Assembly: GCA_007449985.2 (NCBI GenBank)
Contig: VIIQ02000669.1
Location: 310,001 to 374,000 of the forward strand
Direction of reading: 5' to 3'
Source: Desmodesmus armatus
Lineage: Eukaryota > Chlorophyta > Chlorophyceae > Sphaeropleales > Scenedesmaceae
Length of the DNA stretch: 64,000 nt
This document shows positions 58,542-64,000 of this stretch, one piece after another (position 1 is the stretch's first letter; every line of letters starts with the position of its first letter). Under the pieces are notes generated by a model. It did no database searches and was not told the DNA's origin. It saw nothing but the letters and a program-made list of their open reading frames with translations. Made by a program: the position numbers and the translations under genes.

Positions 58542-58845
58542 TTTGACCGGCTACGCAGAGCTTGGCAGGGCCTGCAGCCACACCACTGCTACGATCGCAC
58601 TTATACACAGGTGCTCGGACAGGCACCAACGTCGTCAGATATACCCCGCATGCAATCAATGGCAGTGACCTTACACCCCCTGCTTATGGCAGCGAAAGAA
58701 GCTCGACTGTCGTATTAGTAATCAACAGTCTCGTCGCAACCAGTTTTGAATGAGAAGCACGGCAGAGGCGGCCAAAGGTAGCGACATGCATGTTGTGTAA
58801 GATTCATGCCATTTTAGCAGCAGCAAGCAGCACAGGCAGATAGCC
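58542..58845. promoter_or_regulatory. Divergent promoter region (RPB10 / CFAP73-like)
   Basis: The 304 bases between the two start codons probably carry both promoters. No clear TATA-like box or tandem motif is seen. Confidence 0.4.
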
Positions 58846-60723
58846 ATGGCTTCAGCAGGGGAGCTTCAGGCCACTGCTGCGTTTGGGTGAGTGTACCCGG
58901 CTATTCGTTGCCAGCAGCAAGCATAAACAGGCATTTAATTGTGATCTGACAGAGCTGCGTGCCTGCTGGCCTCCCTTGTTGCTGGCGCAGGGCTGCACGC
59001 ACAAAGCCCCTGGCATTGGAGCATGCTTCACCCTCAACTAGGCTGCTGGAGAAATGGAGGCAGATGTTTGAGGTGCAGGAGGCCTTGGAGTCTCAAAAGC
59101 AGGAGTTTGCACGCAAGGTGAGAGTTCAGGCAGTACGTACTGCCCACTGTACCTGTGTGGGTGTGTGTCATGTCAGCACATGGTGCTGCTCTCATTTCAA
59201 CTTCCCACGTCCACTGAAGGCCACTGGCAGGTGTGTTGCATGGTTATCAGCCGGTCTTGTACCACCTGCTCCTGCACTGGTCATTCTTGTACACATTGTG
59301 CAGGAAGAAGCATTCAGGAAGCGCGAGGATGTGCTGAAGAAGAAGGACCTGGAGCTGCAGGAGTCCCTGATACGCTTCAGCAAGTTCTTGCAGGAGAATG
59401 ACAGCAAGAGGGCACGTGCTGAGAAGAAGGCCTCTGACGAGGTCAAGTCGCGGCAGCTGAAGGAGCGGGAGATAGAGCAGCTGGCAGAGGCGCTGGAGCA
59501 CAAGCGGGAGGAGAAGGAGCTCATAGAGGAGGTGCTGGAGGGATACATGCCGTGAGTACCTACTGACAGCGGAGGCATTTTAGCGCTAGCACGACGCTGG
59601 GACACAGCAGCAATTCCAGCAGGCGTTGCCTTCGTCTGGGCACCAGGAACTGGCGTTTCTGCATGTCCGGTTTGACACACCATGCAGCAGCCAATTGCAA
59701 TGTTCCAACTATCAGTATGTCAGAGGTGTGCGCCTATGCAAGCAAGGCAACACCTTGCTGTGGCTGCTGCGGCTCCGTATGATATCCACATAGCAGTGCA
59801 TAGCTGTGGCCTGCCAGCCATGCGCCCCTCTGCACATGCACGCGTGCCTGCCCAAGCGTTGTTCCTGCCGACTCGTGCTGCTGGTGCTTGCTGTGTGTTG
59901 TCCAGCTACCAGCACTACCTGGAGGCTGTGCTTGAGGTTGCTGACGAGTACCAGGAGGTGCAGGACCTGCTGCTGAGGCATGCAACCCTGCAGGCCACCA
60001 ATGACGACCTGCGTGCCCACCAGCAGCGCTGCAGCAAAGAGGCTGAGGACATACGGCAGGCGCTGCAGGCCTTTGTCAAGCAGCAGACGGACGAGATCTT
60101 GGACCTGAACAACACACTGGCCAAGTTGAAAAAGCAGCTGGAGCAGCAGGAGGAGCAGGCAGGCTTCCTGGTGAGCGCAGCTAGGTCTCAGGCATGCATG
60201 CAGGGTTTGTGAGGGTTTGCATAAAATGAGGGCCAGAGATGGAGAGGTCCTCGTGAGCCACACAGTATTTACGAGTGTGCCGCATATGTGTGCAACCACA
60301 GCGCATGATATCTTTCGAAAGGTTTGAAGACTCTGGGAGGTCATTGGTGTGGTGTGAGGGGTTTGAAAACCCATATTTTTTTAGTTTTTGATAGGCTGCC
60401 AGGGTGCATGCTGTGCACTGTTGATTGACTCTGATTCTGCCGTCTGTTTATTCTGTGTCATCTTGTGCCTGCAGGAGTCCAAGAAGGATTACAGCATGCA
60501 CATAGCCTCACAGCGCACACTGGAGTATGGGCAGGTGGTGCTTTCAACAGACAACATCTTCAGCAGGTGCAGGCAGAGGTCACACATAGCACACCCGCCA
60601 GTGACCCAGCCGCTGCAGCAGCTGGACATCATTGCCAACTTCGTATCGGACCTGATGGCACTTTGCAAGCAGAGCGCCGCAACCCCAGCAGCAGCGCAGG
60701 CTTCAGCGGTAGCTGGCAGCTGA
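58846..60723 (+). CDS. DUF4200 coiled-coil axonemal protein, CFAP73/CCDC42-like
   Basis: Five exons, 58846-58886, 58991-59117, 59304-59551, 59906-60170 and 60475-60723, join in phase to 309 residues. The first third is a DUF4200 coiled coil: TRLLEKWRQMFEVQEALESQ, QEFARKEEAFRKREDVLKKK, DLELQESLIRFSKFLQENDS, KRARAEKKASDEVKSRQLKE. Further coiled coil follows (YQHYLEAVLEVADEYQEVQD, LLRHATLQATNDDLRAHQQR), and the C terminus has LEYGQVVLSTDNIFSRCR and LQQLDIIANFVSDLMALCKQ, as in CCDC42 relatives. In Chlamydomonas the CFAP73 protein (MIA2) forms, with CFAP100, a complex regulating inner-arm dynein; CCDC42 acts in sperm flagella. Which of the two this matches best cannot be decided by eye. It is the second clear ciliary gene in the window. 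Confidence 0.8.
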
Positions 60724-61413
60724 GACTGTGTGGCTGTCGGCATGGCCAAGAGTTGCCTCCAGCACTGCATCTGTCGAGTGGTTTTCAGACGGTATGTTGC
60801 TCAACCAGACCCTGGCTGGGTGCATGCGCTGGCAATCGTGTCTACTGTCAGGGGTGCTGGTGAATTGTGCAGGTTCTGCTGTTGCTCTGCAACTCCACTA
60901 TGATGTGTTTTGTCATGGTGTTCTGTTGTTACTCTTGTGGGTTACTTGCCGCACAGTCAGCATGTCACCAGGCCATGATCTGAGATCACTTAGGCCCTAA
61001 TGAGTCATCAATTGATGACTTGCAAGTAGCACCCAAGGTGTTGTTACAATACAGCTGTGACTGAAGTTGTGCGAAGCACACGCACACAGAAACCCGTTCC
61101 CATGCTGGGCAGTCTGTGCACAGATCAACAGCAAATCCGTCCAACCCAACAGTGCCACAATCCCAATACCAGCCACTGCTACAACAAGTTTGCGCACTGC
61201 ACCACTAGTCCAACGCGGCTGGCTGGACATGGGACAGCTGCAGCTGGTGCAGCACAAAAAACACAGGGGCATACGTACATCTGCACAGTTACAAAGCAGC
61301 AGTCATGCCAGCACAGCTGCTCACAGCTCGCAAAGCTGAAATGAGCACTGCATGTACACCAAACTCATAGCGCTCTTGGCACCGGCCTGCCAGCTCAGGA
61401 ATGCTGCTGTAGT
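60724..61413. other. Intergenic stretch between converging genes
   Basis: About 690 bases between the stop of the CFAP73-like gene (plus) and that of the 192-residue gene (minus). It must contain both 3' untranslated regions; nothing else is evident. Confidence 0.4.
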
Positions 61414-62573
61414 TCATTGCGGTGCTGGTGGCATGTGGTTGATGTTGTGCCTGGGCTGGCCTGTGATGATGTCGTGAGACACTGAGTGGCTCTTGTTGAA
61501 CAGGTTTTGGGACCTCAGCTGGGCTCTGTACCGGGTGGTTTCATCCTGCAGGGATAGGCAGCCAGCAGGAGGGCAAGAGATCAGCATGGCGCAAGTACCG
61601 TACATTGCATCGTCAGCTGGGACACGTGTGTCTGTGCTGACACAGCAGGCGCAGGTGTGGGACAATCGTGGGTGCACCCGTGAGTATCTGAGCAAACCGT
61701 TTGTTTGTTTCCTTTGCCCTCTGGCCTTTCTGCCTCTGTTGCTGTGGGAGAACAGATTTGACAGCGGGGCAGGCAGCATGCTGCAGAGTGGCCACTGAGA
61801 CAGTCCAGCTGACAGCTACTTTGACGCACATTGTCCTTTGCGACTTGAGGACCAAATTGGCTGTGGTCCTGCTGGCAAGCACATGGCAAACATGGCCCTG
61901 CCCACCCTCTTTGCTGCGCACATATCGCGGCTCACCTTGATGCGCAGTGTCTCCCCTTCCCTTGTTGGGTGGTAGTTCAGGCTTATTATGTTGTAGTGCT
62001 CGCTGCTCTTATTCTGTTTGCCCTTGAGCCCAGCCTCCCGCACATGCTGCCAGCGCTCAGCCTCTGCTTGCTGGGCTGCCTGCAGCTGCTCCCAGCGCAT
62101 GCTCTCACGCATGGCTGCTTCCTGCCGCTTGCGGTCGTATTTATGCTGCAAGGCAACAGCAGCAAATCAAGGCACAAAGGTGAATTATTATCACGAACAA
62201 CATGCCTTAGCGTGGGTCCTGCTTCAGCTGCAGACAGCACGCTTGTGCACCCCTACTGCTCTCCTGAACAGACATGGCAACAGTAGCCCCTTCCTAGCGC
62301 TCGTACTTGGGAGAGGATGCAGCCCCTACTACTCACCTGCTGTTTGCTGATGTTTTCCAGCTTCTGCTGCTTTATGTGGCCAGCAACATCCCTCTGGAAG
62401 GTGTTGGGCTCGAACATGGGGGAGCAAGGGTCCGGCACCAGGGGGCTGCTTGTGTCTGCATTGGGACCATGTCTGGGGCGACACTTCAGGCGCCCTTTCT
62501 CCAGCAGCTCCTTGTTCTGAGCTGCTAGCCGCTCATCTCGTGTTCTCGGTTGTGTGTTGTGGAAGGAGCTCAT
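61414..62573 (-). CDS. Conserved-looking basic 192-residue protein, possibly axonemal
   Basis: Three exons, 62573-62337, 62145-61936 and 61545-61414, join in phase. The protein starts MSSFHNTQPRTRDERLAAQN, has a Pro/Asn-rich segment (DPCSPMFEPNTFQRDVAGHI), a charged helical segment (RKRQEAAMRESMRWEQLQAA, QQAEAERWQHVREAGLKGKQ) and a C-terminal motif EHYNIISLNYHPTREGETLR, then DETTRYRAQLRSQNLFNKSH and SHDIITGQPRHN. I cannot name the family. The style (short, basic, no membrane segment, aromatic and Pro motifs such as YNIISLNY and HDIITG) resembles small microtubule-associated ciliary proteins, and it lies next to a CFAP73-like gene. That role is an inference from composition and neighbourhood only. 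Confidence 0.65.
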
Positions 62574-64000
62574 TGTGTATGACTTGCGATTCAGCTACTC
62601 AAATAGTTGTTCTTGTTGCTTGAGCACATGTAAGAAGCAGCTGACACTCGGCTAAGTGAACATGGTATGGCGCAGTACAAGCCCTGGCTGTAGCACTTAA
62701 GGAGGGAAATGCCACAAAGCCAAATGATAGTCGCCGTTTTACCTGTGATTTACCAAAGCAAAGGATTACAGCGGCTTATCGCTTCTGCCAGCTACAATGG
62801 CCTGTTGTTTCATGCGATCCTCTGTGACCCAATACCTGGATACGATACTTGCAGTCGTCACAAGGTGTAACGGCAGCATATAGCCCTGAAAATATCGCCA
62901 GCATCACGCAGCACCAGCCACCAACAAGGCCACCGCCTCAAAAGCCCTCTTGCCTGCAGCAGCAATAAAAGTTACAGCAGGTAGAGTCCTGTGTTGGCAG
63001 TGGCATGCAGCAGCAGCAACACGTCTTCTCAGGTGCCTGACATGGGGCCACCAGGCAAACCCAGTGCCCCCCACCAAGACCTGCACTGCCCTGCAGCGCA
63101 CTTGCCTGCCTGTCATGCTGCTGCTTCATCCATACCCAGGTTGCTCAGCAGCTCAGCGAGGCTCGCTGAAATTCTCTAGTACCTCCCACCCCCCACACCA
63201 ACATGTTCCAGTACCCACCAACACGCAAAAATTCAGTCCCCCCCCCCCTCCCCCAGCTTGACTGCTCTGCAAAGCACTTGCCTGGCCTCCATGCTGCTGC
63301 TTCATTAAGGAAGCACTCATTCAAGTCAGGTCCTTCCAGTACGTTGAAGAGGCTGGATTGGGGCCACAGTTCAGTGGTGTTGGGTGTGGAGATGGCTGCT
63401 GCCACTAGCCTGCGTGCAGCAGCTGTAGTGACAGCAATTTACACCATCACTACTGCACCTCCTGTTGTTGCATGGTTCAGAACACGCCTGAACAAACCAC
63501 GACATCATCGTCATTATCATATTGCACCCGTAGGTGTAGACAGTGCAGGCGTGGATGACGGGCAGTGCCGACTGTCCAGTGGATTGGGGTCGACTGGGGT
63601 TGAGGGGGTTGATTGGGTTTGATGTGGGTCACAGCTGTACATGTTGATGGCGACTACAGCCATGTGTAACTGGATGGCGAGCATCTGAGCTTCAAATGCT
63701 GTGGGTGTGGGCACGGTTACCCAACAAGGAGCCCACGCACCTGTTGTAAGCATCTGCCAAGCTGCACACTGCTGCAGTGCTGTGACCCCCGGACAACAGC
63801 AGTCTGAAGCCTTTGATGAGCACCGGCCAAACGTGTTTGCCACACAAGTCAATATAGTGCGAGAATTGTTACCAAGTGCATGATTCTGTCAGCACCTTGA
63901 CCTGAACCTGGCCCTTCACAGTGTGCTGTACACAAATGCTGGCTCGAGCCTGACACACCTGCTGCAATTGCCACGGCTTGCCACAACTGCTATCACAGGA
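62574..64000. other. Right-edge stretch with no supported gene
   Basis: The first 300 bases probably hold the promoter of the 192-residue gene. Beyond that, two similar segments occur (about 63090-63135 and 63265-63310, both containing cacttgcctg and catgctgctgcttcat). Minus-strand reading near 63130-63180 gives SLAELLSNLGMDEAAA and near 63290-63400 ELWPQSSLFNVLEGPDLNEC, which look coding but could not be joined. The last 120 bases read on the plus strand as LNLALHSVLYTNAGSSLTHL, LRR-like at best. A gene probably extends past the right edge. Confidence 0.3.

Overview
The window looks like nuclear DNA of a flagellated green alga, most likely a chlorophyte of the Chlamydomonadales type. Its genes are broken into many short exons with GT-AG introns. 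Coding and non-coding sequence is saturated with CAG/CTG (Gln, Ala, Leu) triplets. Three genes are of types tied to cilia or the organelles of a eukaryotic phototroph. The species cannot be fixed from the sequence alone. Exon chains were built by hand from splice sites and reading phase; for several genes the coding total is an exact multiple of three, which supports the model.

Left part (1-13 kb): a small unrecognised minus-strand gene (1-1818), a chloroplast-type tandem thioredoxin-fold protein of the CDSP32 kind (2817-5490, minus), a GT90/CAP10 glycosyltransferase (6627-11183, minus) whose largest intron carries a 1.3-kb terminal-inverted-repeat transposon, and a METTL2/6/8-type tRNA m3C methyltransferase (11548-12920, plus) that diverges from it.

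Centre left (13-25.6 kb): a 23-exon gene for a 1858-residue RPGRIP1L-like (NPHP8) ciliary transition-zone protein (13217-23358, plus), followed head to tail by an organellar ERA GTPase with a C-terminal KH domain (23513-25589, plus).

Centre (25.6-43.7 kb): a tandem array of four minus-strand F-box/leucine-rich-repeat paralogues with a Gln-rich coiled-coil tail. Only the rightmost copy (40768-43591, 717 residues) is intact. The other three carry frameshifts or stops, and copy 3 is also split by a truncated SINE. A full-length relative of that SINE, with a tRNA-like head and a perfect 9-bp target-site duplication, sits 2.5 kb away. A small MITE-like element ends the array.

Right part (44-64 kb): an AAAP/SLC38-type amino-acid transporter (minus, 44980-50050) diverging from an FNDC3-like protein with nine fibronectin-III domains and a C-terminal membrane anchor (50182-56147, plus); the shared RNA polymerase subunit RPB10 (minus, 58036-58541) diverging from a DUF4200 coiled-coil protein of the CFAP73/CCDC42 type (58846-60723, plus); and a 192-residue basic protein of possible ciliary function (61414-62573, minus). 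The last 1.4 kb holds no gene I can support. Several neighbours are arranged as divergent pairs (11.2-11.5, 50.05-50.18 and 58.5-58.8 kb).
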